Source: Coix lacryma-jobi var. lacryma-jobi (lineage: Eukaryota > Streptophyta > Magnoliopsida > Poales > Poaceae). From it: DNA of 64,000 nt. Below are positions 45,230 through 56,618 of this stretch, in pieces; position 1 is the stretch's first letter, and every line of letters starts with the position of its first letter. The notes under the pieces were generated by a model. It made no database searches, was not told where the DNA came from, and was given only the letters and a program-made list of their open reading frames with translations. The stretch lies in the NCBI GenBank assembly GCA_009763385.1, contig CM019823.1, forward strand, positions 175,597,825 through 175,661,824, read 5' to 3'. The position numbers and the translations under genes are program-made.

Positions 45230-45700
45230 TGTCCACTTTGCTTGCTGGAGCAGGCCTCCCGCCGTTCCGCGCTCAATTCCAGCTCCAGTTGTCATTTGTC
45301 AGGGAAAAAATTCCCTGTGGGATGTGGTAGTAGTGTCGGCAGTCACGCCCTTGCTGCACGTACAGATTCGCCATGTGTCGCAACACCCTTCGAGGCAGCA
45401 ATCCATGCTGGCTGTCAGCCAGCTTCAGTCGACGTGCATGCATATGCCAGTGTGACAACACAAGACCATCCAGCAGATGACTTGCAAGCAGGTAAGTGAA
45501 ATCGGGGAGGCACAGATAGCACCGACCACCAGACTTGCCTGATGCCGCTCATTCCCAGTAGTGGGTCAGTGAAGAAAATTAAAGAAGGATGCACCGAATG
45601 AATCACCGGAGCTGGAGTGTGCAATATAAACGACTGAGCTGACCATGCATGCAAAACAGGTGGATGGAAGTGGTCACTGCTATATATCGCCATATATAAG
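45230..45700 (-). ncRNA. Candidate PHAS-like lncRNA, array unit 2B (5' part)
   Basis: Two TATATA words lie at 45680-45698. Then GCACACTCCAGCTC, CGGTGCATCC and the site at 45536-45557 follow. The unit extends at least to CTGGCTGACAGCCAGC at about 45405, the empty site for the hAT element in unit 1B. Confidence 0.5.
45536..45557 (-). promoter_or_regulatory. miR2118-like target site, unit 2B
   Basis: The minus-strand core is GGGAATGAGCGGCATCAGG: 18 of 22 positions match, the best of the six. It is about 140 bases from the TATA box. Confidence 0.55.
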
Positions 45701-46030
45701 TTGTGTGCTTTCTCATCAATCTGCTCCTATTTATTGTACAGTACTTTTAATGTTTTGTAAATTTATTTATTTATTTAGGAGGAGTATTAATTACTAAGGG
45801 TGTAAATTTGTGATCTTTAGGGGAACCTCCGACACTCTTTGATTCGAAGAAGTGGTACAAATATTTAAACTAAAGAGGGTCAGAGATGTCCTTAAAGGTT
45901 ACCCCCATTTGCACCCTTATTAATAAGTATTACTTTTGCTGACATAAATTCATCATCAGCTTTAAAGTTTGCTGCTATACGCGTGTGTGCATCAGTATCA
46001 GTTGGATCAGGACTACATGTTTTAGATTAG
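45701..46030 (-). other. Array unit 2B upstream region
   Basis: Homologous to 10206-10370 and 4250-4380, interrupted by the small MITE at 45797-45917. Confidence 0.6.
45797..45917. mobile_element. Small TIR element (121 bp) with TA target
   Basis: Ends AGGGTGTAAAT and ATTTGCACCCT are inverted and TA lies on each side. It is absent from units 0, 1 and 3 at this place. The size and target fit a Stowaway-like MITE. Confidence 0.6.
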
Positions 46031-46555
46031 ACTGCAGATCGAGGAGCAAAACATGCATGCATGTTTTCTAATGGCCGGGCGGCATATATAAGCAAGCTTT
46101 TGTGAGGTGGACGGCGCGCGGTATGGCGATAGTGTTTGTGGACTTGTGGGAGCCGCAGCTGCATGTCAAGGTTGAGCCCCAGTACGTGCGCGCCCCACGC
46201 ACGGCACACGCACGAGCCATGCATCCCCAAATCCAGTGCTGATAACTCTCTTCTAATCAAGCTAGTATTCAGTGCTGATAAGACCAATGTCAATGGTGAA
46301 TTTCATTTTGTTGTTTTCAAGACTGTCATGTCATATGAAATAAAATAAAACTCTCCATTAACAGCGAGAGTTTCATTGTAAAGTTTCATAGACATTAAAT
46401 TTTATGACTCATAGAGAGTTGATATTCGTGCCAAGAGAGTTTTATCTAGATGAAGCTCATTTCTTCTCTCACTTTTTAAATACACCGCCATGTCATCAAC
46501 AATGCCTATGTGGCAACCTATTTAATGCAAATAAAACTCTTATTGTGATTGGCCT
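46031..46555. other. Unassigned; possible MITE at 46320-46550
   Basis: AAAACTCTCC, GAGAGTTTCAT and AAAACTCTTAT words in both senses suggest a foldback element, but I cannot fix its ends. Confidence 0.35.
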
Positions 46556-46594
46556 AAGGGTTTAGGGTTTAGGGTTTATGGTTTATGGTTTAGG
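46556..46594. repeat. Short interstitial telomere-like repeat
   Basis: About three units of the plant telomere heptamer (GGGTTTA) plus degenerate GGTTTAT units. Too short to be a telomere. Confidence 0.85.
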
Positions 46595-47393
46595 ATTAAT
46601 TAAACTACGGAGGATCGATAAAGCCAGCATGCACGGAGGCAGAGCAGAGTTCGATGGGCGCTCCTAGCAGCGGCTACAGCAGTACAAGAAATGGAAGGTT
46701 TAGAAAGAAAAGATGATCGAAATTTATTGGATCACACCTAGAGAGGCTATGCACTTTGTTGTACACAGTTCCTAACATGAGTGTATCTTATTTTGGCATC
46801 TATGAAAACTAGAAGCAGGTGGTTTTCATGTGGGATTGTCGTAACACCAATGAAAGAAACAGAGTGCACAATAACACACATTTTAGTATTAACATCACAC
46901 ACTACTAACAAAATATAACACCCTTTCCTGTTGTTCTTTCCATATATATGTTGTAAAATCACTAGCTTATTGCCATTATTCCGTTATTCTTAGTCTTTTT
47001 CAGAAAATATGGTCATGATATTCAGGAATCCCTATACATATGTTAATTGTACGAACCACCGTGTGACACAAAAAGAAACAGCACAAAAAGTCATAATGTC
47101 AAACAACTAGCTAGGATTAGTTGCTACGTATATCCCCATTATTTTAGACTGTCATTCGAGTTCAAGTCACCGCCATATATATATATGACTAGATAGGCAT
47201 GCGCGCGTTGCCGCGTCGCTATATGAGCAGAAAGTATGATGTATGATGTGCTCTGCTACATGAGCAGTAAGTACGTTGGCCAGTTACTACATGTTAATTT
47301 ATCTTGTCACGTCTCTGCTTGCTGGTTTGCGGATAAACTTATCGGGAAGAAAGAAAGAATCTTATGAACTCGTGTAGCTTGGCCTTCCATTAT
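46595..47393. other. Unassigned spacer
   Basis: No gene, RNA or element end recognised. Confidence 0.5.
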
Positions 47394-47750
47394 GTTATCC
47401 AAAGCTTTTCACAAATAACATCAAATGTTTGGACACATACATTGAGTATTAAATATAGACTAAACAAATAACAAATTACACAAATTGCGATAACTTTGTG
47501 AGACGATTTTTGAAGTCTAATTAGTTCATGATTTGACAATATTATGCTATAATAAATATGTACCAATGATGGATTAATTAGTCTTAATAAATTTGTTTCA
47601 TGATTTTCATACGAAATATATAATTTTTTATTAATCTATTTTTAATAGACTAAATTAGTGCCACAATATTCGATGTGAGACCTAATTTTTTTTTACTCTC
47701 CAACTAAACATTTAGTATTTGACATTTTGAGCAAATCACTAAATAACCTT
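47394..47750. mobile_element. Degenerate Tourist-type MITE relative
   Basis: Contains GAGTATTAAATATAGACTAA, GTGAGACGATTTTTGA, AATTAGTTCATGATTTGACA and GATGGATTAATTAGTCTTAA, the usual interior of a very common grass MITE family (compare 44843). The ends are eroded. Confidence 0.6.
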
Positions 47751-48888
47751 GGAGTATTTGACCAACGGAGAAGAAAAATGAAAACCGTCACTCATCGTCG
47801 GTTGTAAAAAATAGACACAGATAAAAATATTAAATACAATACGTCAGTTAGCTAGGAGGAGCTAGGAAACCTCTCTTTGTGCCAATACTCTCTCGTGTAA
47901 AGGTTTTACTATAAAATAAAAAGAGTATTACATGTTAACTTCTCAATATGCGAAACCCAAAAAGTACAGTACATAAAGAAAAAAACACCCTGTACTGTGT
48001 TGGATTTTTTAACAACAAATACTGTATTGGAGTTGACCCTGCCAGCAGACCTGAACAGACAATTCAATGCAGACACTGCCGATCCATCTCTCAAATAAAA
48101 AATACTACTGATCCAGAGCTACGTAAGAAAAAAAAATGAATGGATCAAACCGACGCGTCTCATTTTAACAAGACATCATTCTAGCCCCGCCAGTTTTTTG
48201 AAAAAAGGAAGACCTCTACGGAAATTTAAAAACAAAGGTGAAAAAACCAAAAAAGTGAAAAACTCATAAAAAAGGAAAAGGAATAAAAAGTGAAAAGGAA
48301 ACGTAAAAGAAAAGAAAAAGACAAAAAAATAGAAACCCCAAAACAAAATCGCTACAGTACCTAAAGTCACCGGAGAACAGAGAAACGTAAAAGAAAAAAC
48401 AGGACAAAAAAAAATAAAAACCCACAAAACAAAATAGCTACAGTACCTAAAGTCACGGGAGAGCAGGGATTCTCCCGCGGGTGAGGGATAGTATTATGTC
48501 CTCCTTCCATCTAAGTATGTGCTAGTCTATTTTTTTATTAGTACCACACTTTGTTGAAGAATCGAACAACACATCCAAAACCCTTGCCGAAGGCTTTGAT
48601 GGACCCACCCAAACGCAGTGCTCAATCCTACCATACCTGATCAGTTTACATTGCTTGCGGGAGTTGCGCTGTTCGCGCGAAGAGGAGCTACGGGCCCTGT
48701 CGCGCCGTCCATGAAGACGACGAGTCGTGCTGATCCACTTGGTGAGGGAGCTGGGTACCGTGATTCGGGTTACCCAGATAACCCATAGCACTTACACTGT
48801 TTGGAACAAAAAATTATTGGGTCGACCCAACGGGTATTTAGACCAAGTTTTAAGTTTTGGGTAATGGGTCGTTGGGTTGATCCAATTA
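47751..48888. other. Spacer with purine-rich low-complexity DNA
   Basis: 48190-48420 is almost all A and G on the plus strand. AAACAAAATMGCTACAGTAC and the following ~30 bases occur at 48341 and 48427, a tandem duplication of 86 bp. No gene is seen. Confidence 0.6.
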
Positions 48889-49105
48889 ATTTTTCATGCC
48901 TAAACATGCCTGACGCCACTCATTTCTATCCAATGTATATCAAATATAATTACGGGTACCTAGTCTCCGTCTAGTGCTCATATCGTCTCAGGGTGGTAAA
49001 AGGAAATCGGTTAAAAAAGTGGTAAATGGAGCATGCACTAGATACAAAGAGGGACCGAGGGAGTGTGAAATGAGGAACGAGTGAACAGTTGTTATATATA
49101 GCAAG
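48889..49105 (-). ncRNA. Candidate PHAS-like lncRNA, array unit 3A (5' part)
   Basis: TATATATA at 49093-49101, then CATTTCACACTCCC, GTGCATGCTCC and the site at 48907-48928. The open frame shared by units 1A and 2A is not present here. Confidence 0.5.
48907..48928 (-). promoter_or_regulatory. miR2118-like target site, unit 3A
   Basis: The minus-strand core is AAATGAGTGGCGTCAGG, flanked by TAG: 17 of 22 positions match. Confidence 0.5.
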
Positions 49106-49860
49106 CACATAGAGACTATTTATTTGCCAGAATAATACATGTTTTGCAAAACTGTCAAAAAGAGCTCACTGAATTATTATTAGGAACAATGATGCGCACA
49201 TTCCCCTCGTGTATCATTAATTTTGAGGCGATCTTCTGCTTATTGGGCTGGTGGTTGAGTACGTGCCTCTGATCTGTGGGCCAACCCAAAACTAGTATGT
49301 CAATGTACATATGTGTGTGTGTCTATATATATATATATATATAGCCGGAGCACATGCTGCCGTTAGCTCATGTATGTACACACTAATAAGGCCGGGTTCG
49401 TGTTCACTCCAGGCCAAACCCGAATGCCATTCTACATGCATCGATCTGTTGCATTGTGCTTGTACGTGTTTATATATGACAACTAGATTGTAATCAAGAA
49501 GTTTAAACTTGAGCGCATCTCAGTGTCATTTCATAACTTATTGTAACGTTTTCCAAATTGAGCCTGCCTTATTAGTGCATTGTGATTTGATATTTCTTCT
49601 AAACAGTGAATTATTAATTGTAGCTATATATACAGTAGTTAATTTCCTTAAACCGATTATTTGGTTGAACACACATATATATAGGTATATTCTTCAATTC
49701 CATCTCTATTAGTCGCGAAACCCATATTACTATTTTGACGGCAGCAAGCAGGATGGCACCAGCTACGGCTGCAGCGGATCGGACAACAGCCCCACTGCAA
49801 TCCACTCCAACCTAGCCATCTGTTCTACAAGTTCAACACAGCTGCTACGGATAGATCAGA
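49106..49860 (-). other. Array unit 3A upstream region
   Basis: Homologous to unit 1 (7900-9000) and unit 2, without large insertions. It includes a short GT/TA microsatellite at 49311-49343. Confidence 0.65.
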
Positions 49861-50260
49861 TCGAGCGAATCCAGGCTCCTCGGGCACCGTGCACAGACCC
49901 TGTGTGTCATGCTCGACAGTCGTCAAGATAGCGCCGCATCGAATCCAAAGCTTGCTCTCAGTTGTCAGCTAGCTACACCAGATCATCGTGTTTGTGTGAG
50001 AACACCGTCCAGCAGACTTGCCAGATCAAGCAAATGGCGGAGAAAGGAAAAACACCGTCCACTAGACTTGCCTGAAGCCACTCATTCCGAATGCAGCAAA
50101 AAAAAATAAAATGCTCAGGGCAGTTGAATTTGTGAAGAAACAAGCTAGTAGTAGTAAAAGGAGCATGCATGATGCATGCACCCCAATCGCAAGAAGAGCT
50201 GGAGTGTGTAAAGTGAGCTAGCCACTGGTGGTCGATGGTAGTTCAATATATATAGGCTTA
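49861..50260 (-). ncRNA. Candidate PHAS-like lncRNA, array unit 3B (5' part)
   Basis: TATATAT at 50247-50254, then TACACACTCCAGCTC, GGTGCATGCATC and the site at 50069-50090. GGCAAGTCTGCTGGACGG at about 50010 repeats the segment just 3' of the site. Confidence 0.5.
50069..50090 (-). promoter_or_regulatory. miR2118-like target site, unit 3B
   Basis: The minus-strand core is GGAATGAGTGGCTTCAGG: 17 of 22 positions match. Confidence 0.5.
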
Positions 50261-50415
50261 TATGCTTTGTCACCTGCTCCTATAGTCCTATTTATTGTTA
50301 TTATTGATTGTCGGTAATGTTTTATAACTATATCTATATATATTTAGGACAATTTATTTTGGTGGCTAATTATATGTGTGCATATATATAAAGTCCAGCT
50401 TCTGAGTACATATCA

Positions 50416-50721
50416 GGGTCTGTTTGGGAGAATTGTGTTCCCCGATTCTTCAGTTGTGCTCCTAGATTCTCTGGTGAAGTGATTCTGTGACTGAAAGTAG
50501 ATTCTCTTTAATTCTTTAGCCTAAACTCTTAAAATCAGAATAGAGAATCACTTCACAGAATCAGGTGAAGCTATTTTTTTTAGCTCTCAGTCTCCTAGTT
50601 CATTTCAGAGAATCACTTCACAGAATCAGCGAAGAATCACTTCTTGCTGAAAAACACGTTTGACAGTCGGGGAGTGATTCTCCCTGAGAATCAGCTCCAT
50701 GGAGCTCTGTCAAACGGCCCC
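50416..50721. mobile_element. Tourist-like MITE, 306 bp
   Basis: It starts GGGTCTGTTTGGG and ends CAAACGGCCCC. TCA lies on both sides (50413-50415 and 50722-50724). Its interior shares GAATCACTTCACAGAATCA words with the MITE at 6781-7067. Confidence 0.7.
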
Positions 50722-50724
50722 TCA

Positions 50725-51308
50725 ATTGTAGCTTATTTTGGATGGTGCAAATTAAACCGACTCGAGAGCCATATTACACCACACTGATCCAGTATATTCA
50801 CCAGCTAATACATGAGTGGCCTGTGACCTCATTACAGAGCTCCTATCTATATATGAACATTTTGTTTAGGTAGTGAATAATAAAACCTGCTTCAGAAATC
50901 TTTAAATCACTTGGACAAGCTATCCTAACAAAAAAATAATATTAGGGAGTAGAACTAACACTCGTTACAACAGATCTACTCAGTACAGTATTGAGTGTAG
51001 ATTGCACATGGAAATTTTACACTCATCAGGTTGGGAGCTGCTACTTAATAAAAACAATTTTTGTTGCCATGCTGCATGAACCCTGCACTGCAACCACGAT
51101 TAGGATTGAAGAAGCTCTGGTCTGGGCAACGCGTGGACACATTGCTACAGCTAATAAGCCTAAGCTAGCATGCTTGTGGCGTCGTGAACTGTCGCCAGAG
51201 GAATGAACCACTGCACCCAGCTGATTAAATCGCGATACATCTCATTCCCAACCAATATCGCGGGCATGTTGCATGCATTGAGGTGACAGAATATCTGAAT
51301 ATGTAGAA
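50725..51308. other. Unassigned spacer
   Basis: No gene or element recognised. Confidence 0.5.
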
Positions 51309-51312
51309 CCCC

Positions 51313-51343
<31 letters not shown>
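51309..51343. repeat. Poly-C (25) followed by poly-A (10)
   Basis: Twenty-five uninterrupted C (51309-51333), then ten A. The exact count may be affected by sequencing error in homopolymers. Confidence 0.85.
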
Positions 51344-52040
51344 GGTACAAGAGATATCATGTAAAAAACCCAAAATGTCGTGCACCAAAGTCATGGTGCA
51401 TGCTTAGATATCATGGTTAATTATAAATCTTCCTGTACCAAAGTGAGTCTAGAATGCACGACGAGAGCCACATTTCATGAGAAAAGTTATAAATATATTG
51501 TGGTCTTTCAGGATACCAAAATTTCTAGAGATGGTTTCTCTAAACATGCCTAGAGCAGGTTATATATGGCCATATTGCACTAGAAACTCGAATAGCCCTG
51601 TGGGCGACGATTTTTTTTTTTCTGTATGTTGTTTTTACACACACATAAAAAATAGTAATTAACATGTCGGTTCCAAAAAATACCCGACATAAAAATACGA
51701 AAACCTCTCTAAAAAAATGGCTGTTGCACTATTGGACCACTTGATTAAATTTAATTTAGAGATGGGTGCGTTTTTTGAAACCCCTCTGCAAAATGAAATG
51801 TAACTTCTCCAAACGTCGATTTTGTAGTATTTTTGTTGACTGATCGCAAATGTGTCCAGCATGCTTACCGACTCATGATTAACTATTTTGAGGCAAAAAG
51901 TTCAGCACTACTACATATATACTCCCTCCGTACTAAAAAAAAAAATGTTGTTAGGACATAATTATACTTACCAAGAAGTGATTAATTAGAGGATATTTTT
52001 CCTATTTGCCCCGGGTTGTGGTTTCCTAAGACAAGAAATT
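51344..52040. other. Unassigned spacer with a possible Stowaway end
   Basis: TACTCCCTCCGTAC at about 51920 resembles the end of a Stowaway MITE, but no partner end was found. No gene is seen. Confidence 0.4.
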
Positions 52041-52408
52041 TTCGTAGCTGAGTTGGTTAGGCGGTAGCATCTTGAGGCTTGTGGGCATAGTTCAAATCCT
52101 ATTGGCCTCACATTCCGCGTGCGATGCGGTGCACACGCATGGCATCTTGGGATGCACGCAAGAAACGAGGCTCCGCCTGAGGAGAGGGGTAATCGCGTCC
52201 AAATCTCCTCACGCTACGGTACAACGACAAGTTTTGCGAAATCGATGTGGGTGTCCAGAACGACATGTTTTTCGAGCTGAGTATGGAACGAGGCCCCGCG
52301 TGAAGAGAGGGGTAATCGCGTCCAAATCTACTCACGCTACGGTACAATGACAAGTTTTGCGAAATTGACGTGGGTGCCCAGAACGACATGTTTTTTTGAG
52401 TATGGAGT
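52041..52408 (+). mobile_element. tRNA-derived SINE with a duplicated body
   Basis: The head has an A box (TAGCTGAGTTGGTTAG, 52045-52060) and a B box (AGTTCAAATCC, 52089-52099) at tRNA-like spacing, but it does not fold as a full tRNA. The body from 52162 is repeated in tandem with a 123-bp period (second copy from 52285). Each copy contains GGGGTAATCGCGTCCAAATC and ends near CAGAACGACATGTTTTT. I did not find a clean target duplication. Confidence 0.7.
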
Positions 52409-53040
52409 AAGTATGCATTTGTCAGTTACAATCAGGCGCCCTTCTTTTACAGTAAGCTGCAGTTGCTGGTTTCCTTCATGCAGGAGCGGTTGCGCTTCTG
52501 TAAGAGTCGCTGCTATAACAATCACTTCCGAGCAGGTCTGAAGACAAAGAAGCGTTCCACGTGTCCACGTATGTATTTGTAGTAGCTACAATTCCTACTA
52601 CCCTAGTATTATTTAAGTCGACGGGATACGTTTCACTGAATCTCAACAAGCTAGTGAAATGCTGAAGCACATGATGCATATATATGCATGCCGTGTGTTG
52701 ACTTCCTCCGTCCGATGAGTGTTCGGGCGGTGATATATAAAATAGATAAAGGGATTATATGAGAAGATAAATGAAACGAGCATGCAGGTGCAGGAGCAAT
52801 TTATAGAACACACCGTTTTAGTTTGAGATTTTCTTATTCTTGCATTGGGATTTGGGATAGATGAAAGTACAAACACTGATGCATTTACACTTGTCAGAGT
52901 CAATTTGGATTATTTAAATAATTTGTAGCAGCTACGTGCCTATAAGTATATGAGACCTTTTACTATGGTTGGAATTGCTTCTCATTGCCTCCCGTTGCCT
53001 TCACATTATAATAATGTGTATTGATTTTTTTCGTCGAAGG
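52409..53040. other. Unassigned spacer
   Basis: No gene or element recognised. Confidence 0.5.
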
Positions 53041-53645
53041 GCAAAATAGTAATTCAGGCCCCCACCCTCTTGACCCGAAGTCGCCCCTCCCCGCCTGACC
53101 CGCACCGCCGCCCCCAGACCCCCGTCCGCTCCAGCACCCGCCTGTCTCCTCAATCCCTCCCTCGCCCTAGCCGCCGCCAAGCTTTCTCCCTCTCCTTCGA
53201 CCGTCGTCGTCGGCCTTCATCCTCCCTCAGCCCTCGTTGGTCGCTCTTGTCTCCTCCCCGCACCCTCTCTCGCCTAGGTCGTGGCCCCATGCCGTAGGCA
53301 CCGCCGCCCCTGTGTGGTGGAGTAATGGAGGCCGGACGAGACGACGACGTTGGAGTCCAGACCGATGTGGATCGTTGTGGCGGTCTGCTCGCTCATCGTG
53401 CTCCTTTCGCTCGTGGTTCTTCGAGGTGCTGCTCAAGGTCAAAGAATAAGGTGCCCTCATTCCTCCTCTTTGCTTTTTGCAGTTCTTTTTCAGTTTTTTT
53501 GTGCTATTTTATGCTCAATTCGTGTTGTTCAATTGTTGATGTAGTTGCCATTAATAATTTATGTGCGTATTTTGGTGTAGTTCTCACTACGAATTTCTGT
53601 GATCATTCAGGGAATGTTACTGAAAGTGCTGTCACTAGGGAATGT
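53041..53645 (+). other. GC-rich, first-exon-like sequence
   Basis: 53060-53450 is CpG- and pyrimidine-rich. An ATG at 53325 opens a short frame (MEAGRDDDVGVQTDVD). A second frame would give a hydrophobic segment (IVVAVCSLIVLLSLVVL). GTGCCC after AATAAG at about 53450 could be a donor. No family is recognised. It may be the 5' end of a transcript that spans the hairpin repeats. Confidence 0.3.
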
Positions 53646-53768
53646 TGCCTATGATGATTACATAGCCTGTCATATGACTTAATGAAATTCTGTGATGACC
53701 TTGAACTTGAGAGGCACTAGAGCTGTGTTAATTGTGCCTTGTTCTTATGCTTGTCATGGCTGTCATCA

Positions 53769-53847
53769 AACCATGTGAGACGTCCATGCCGAAGCAACTG
53801 ATCTGACGTTCAGCATCTGATGGCTCGGCTGGATGGCTCACACGGTT
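53769..53847. ncRNA. Conserved 79-base hairpin, copy 1
   Basis: The 5' arm AACCATGTGAGACGTCCATG pairs with the 3' arm GGATGGCTCACACGGTT and flanking bases, loop about 30 bases. One A-C mismatch at the fourth arm position sets this copy apart. RTGATGA and CTGA words around it (53692, 53804) also allow a C/D snoRNA reading. Identity is unknown. Confidence 0.35.
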
Positions 53848-54639
53848 CCATGGCTGTCATGATTTCGGTTTTTTCTTCTGTCTTGATGTTGGTTCTTTGA
53901 TCTGCTGATATTTGTTCCTTATGCTCCAAGTTCAAGGTCTGTTGAGAAGGCAATTAAATCTGAGGCTAATGAATTCAAATATCCCCACTCTTACAAACAT
54001 GTTTTACTTGGTTACATTTGATATTTGAAGGTTAACACATGGTTCCAGTCTAATGTATGTTGGTTTTGCTGAGTACTGAGCTGATTTATTATGGCCAATG
54101 ATGTTATTTAAAGGAATGAGGTGTCTGCTTTCGTACTGTATGTGTGTTTCTGTGGCTTTCTCATCTCATTCATCCAATGTTATAGCATCATCCACAGTTA
54201 TGCAACATTTGGGTCTAACTGTGGATGCTCTTGGACATTCCATGGGTGACGTGTTTGGTTGGGATTTCAGTTGACATTGGTATTTGTGTTTCAACTTGAT
54301 GGCAGTCACCAATGACTTTTTTGTTTATGAATCAAACCACATGATTCAATGATTTGAGGCTACTTGATAAAAGCTTTTTAAAAGCATTAGTTTGGTATAG
54401 ACAACTCAATACCTTGATGCTTCCCACTAAAATACAATCCTGTGAATCAGGTCATAGTATTTAGGATCCCTAAGTTGCTGAGATTTCATTTTGCTCATTT
54501 TGTAATGTATGTTAGTTGCCTATGATGATTACATAGCTTGTTATTTGACTTAATGAAATTCTGTGATGACCTTGAACTTGAGAGGCACTGGAGCTGTGTT
54601 AATTCTGTCTTGTTCTTATGCTTGTCATGGCTGTCATCA

Positions 54640-54718
54640 AACCGTGTGAGACGTCCATGCCGAAGCAACTGATCTGACTTTCTGCATCTGATGGCTCGGC
54701 TGGATGGCTCACACGGTT
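54640..54718. ncRNA. Conserved 79-base hairpin, copy 2
   Basis: The best-paired copy: AACCGTGTGAG pairs fully with CTCACACGGTT, and TCCATGCCGA pairs with CTCGGCTGGA with one bulge, about 24 bp in all. No known miRNA is recognised in either arm. Confidence 0.4.
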
Positions 54719-55415
54719 CCATGGCTGTCATGATTTCAGTTTTTTCTTCTGTCTTGATGTTGGTTCTTTGATATGCTGATATGTGTTCGTTATGCTCCAA
54801 GTTCAAGGTCTGTTGAGAAGGCAATTAAATCTGAGGCTAATGAATTCAAATATTCCCACTCTTCCAAACTTGTCTTACTTGGTTACATTTGATATTTGAA
54901 GGTTAACACATGGTTTGAGTCCAATATATGTTGGTTTTGCTGAGTACTGAGCTGATTTTTTATGGTCAATGATGTTATTTAAAGGAATGAGGTGTATGCC
55001 TTGGTACTGTATGTGTGTTTCTGTGGTTTTCTCATCTCATTCATCCAATGTTATAGCATCATCCACAGTTATGCAACATTTGGGACATTGCATGGGTGAC
55101 ATGTTTGGTTGTGATTTCAGTTGACATTGGTATTTGGGTTTGAACTTGATGGCAGTCACCAATGACTTTTTTGTTTATGAATCAAACCACCTGATTCACT
55201 GATTTGCGTCAACTTGATAGAAGCTTTTTAAAAGCATTAGTTTGGGATAGATAACTCAATACATTGATGGATCCCACTAAAATAAAATCATTTGAATCAG
55301 GTCATAGGATTTAGGAACCCAAAGTTGCTGAGATTTCCTTTTGCTCATTTTGTAATGTATGTTAGTTGCCTATGATGATTACATAGCCTGTCATATGACT
55401 TAATGAGGTGGCTGC

Positions 55416-55732
55416 CTCGGTTTTTGCCTTTTCTGAATTTGACTTAATGGCAACATTCAGTGTTGTCAGTTAACAGGCAAAAAAGTGACTGAGACACAGG
55501 GAGAATGTGCCTAACTTACAGTACATAGCTACATGCTCTCTGCCTTAACTGACATAGTTTCCGTCTCCGTCCATATCCTTTGTCTCTAGGCATATTGCAA
55601 AGTGAATACAAGAATATATAGAGAAACATAGCCAACGTAGAAAGACCATAGCATCAACCTAAGGCTGAGTGCTTGACATAAAGGTACCCATAACTATTTC
55701 CAAAATTAGAGGCAACCCTCTGTTAACTACGT
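55416..55732. other. 3' flank of the GRF-derived gene
   Basis: Contains GCATATTGCAAAGTGAATAC and following bases that recur at 58055-58140, so the flank was duplicated together with the hairpin. Confidence 0.6.
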
Positions 55733-56500
55733 TTACAGGTTGCGTCCTAGTAAAGAAGACACCAGGAGTCCTAGCAGAAAAGACACCAGCAGTCCTAAAA
55801 CACAAAAAACAATAGCCAATGTCTTGTTTTTGTCTTCACTTTGTTCCTTGGCCCTTATCTCATTGATACGACAGATAAGGTAGGCAATGGCCTTCAATCT
55901 ACCGACACGCCTCGCGTGATCATCATTAAGCTCCTTCAAGGCCTCTTCATGCATGGTACGTGCTTGCCGAAGGGATTCTTCAGCCTCCTTGCGCTGCTTC
56001 ATGTGGTCGAGTCCGGTCTTGGTGAACCAATTGAGAGCTTCCTTAGCCATTGGTGGCCACTCATCGTCAACCCAGTCCACAAAGTTCATCACCTATGTAC
56101 AACAACAAAAGAGTTACATCTCTATGTCACGGCACAATAGACACAAGTGGAAAACAAGAACCTAGTTAGAAATTTCGCAACCATGGTGGCGAGTCATCGC
56201 ACTAAGGATATGGTCGTATGCAATAGAAGGATTCGAGCAAAAGAATTACACCTCAGTGCAGGGAGGGTCGGACGAGTAAGACTCGGTGGTCGTGGAAACA
56301 GAGCGCAGGCCACCGGTGTTACGCGACGGGCCGGAGTTGAGAGACGCGCTTTGGGGGACGATGTTCTCCAGGTCATCGGTGTGGGTGGAATGCCGCGGAG
56401 ATGAGTGTTGGGAGAGGGACAGCGGATAGGAGGTGGATTCAGAAATGGGATCTACGATGTCGTCGGAGCTCGTCGCAGACGATCGACTGTGGATCGCCAT
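55733..56500 (-). CDS. Membrane-anchored relative of GRF zinc-finger protein lacking the finger exon (~202 aa)
   Basis: Exon 1 is 56500-56252 (Ser/Thr-rich, MAIHSRSSATSSDDIVD) and exon 2 is 56092-55733, with junctions GAG/GTGTAA and ACATAG/GTG and phase 0. Exon 2 starts with what looks like the end of a GRF finger (NFVDWVDDEWPP), has a coiled coil (~20-85), and ends in a hydrophobic anchor (LAIVFCVLGLLVSFLLGLL). The paralogue at 59431-60443 has an extra middle exon carrying the metal-binding Cys residues. Here the two exons are only 159 bases apart and no finger exon fits between, so the finger is lost. Confidence 0.6.
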
Positions 56501-56618
56501 GAATGGAATCTGCTACAAGGAGAGGGGTGTGCTATGCCTAACGTCTTTGGATATATATGAGCGCAGACATGGGCCAGGCTTTCATGGCACCTGGGTTGTA
56601 AATCATTTATTGGCCACC

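Larger units (their letters stand above)
53646..55415. repeat. Two tandem ~860-bp repeats plus a third start
   Basis: GCCTATGATGATTACATAG begins copies at about 53650, 54518 and 55367 (periods about 868 and 849). The copies are about 90% identical by eye. Each of the first two contains the 79-base hairpin. A shorter related copy is at 57775-58140. Confidence 0.9.

Noticed and set aside
45536..45557. Plus-strand MIR2118 precursor instead of a minus-strand target
   Set aside because: No partner arm able to form a precursor hairpin is visible near any of the six sites, while TATA boxes and leaders are placed for minus-strand transcription.
46556..46594. A telomere or healed chromosome end
   Set aside because: Only about three units, embedded in unique sequence.
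52045..52115. A functional tRNA gene
   Set aside because: A and B boxes are present but the acceptor and anticodon stems do not pair; the repeated body indicates a SINE.
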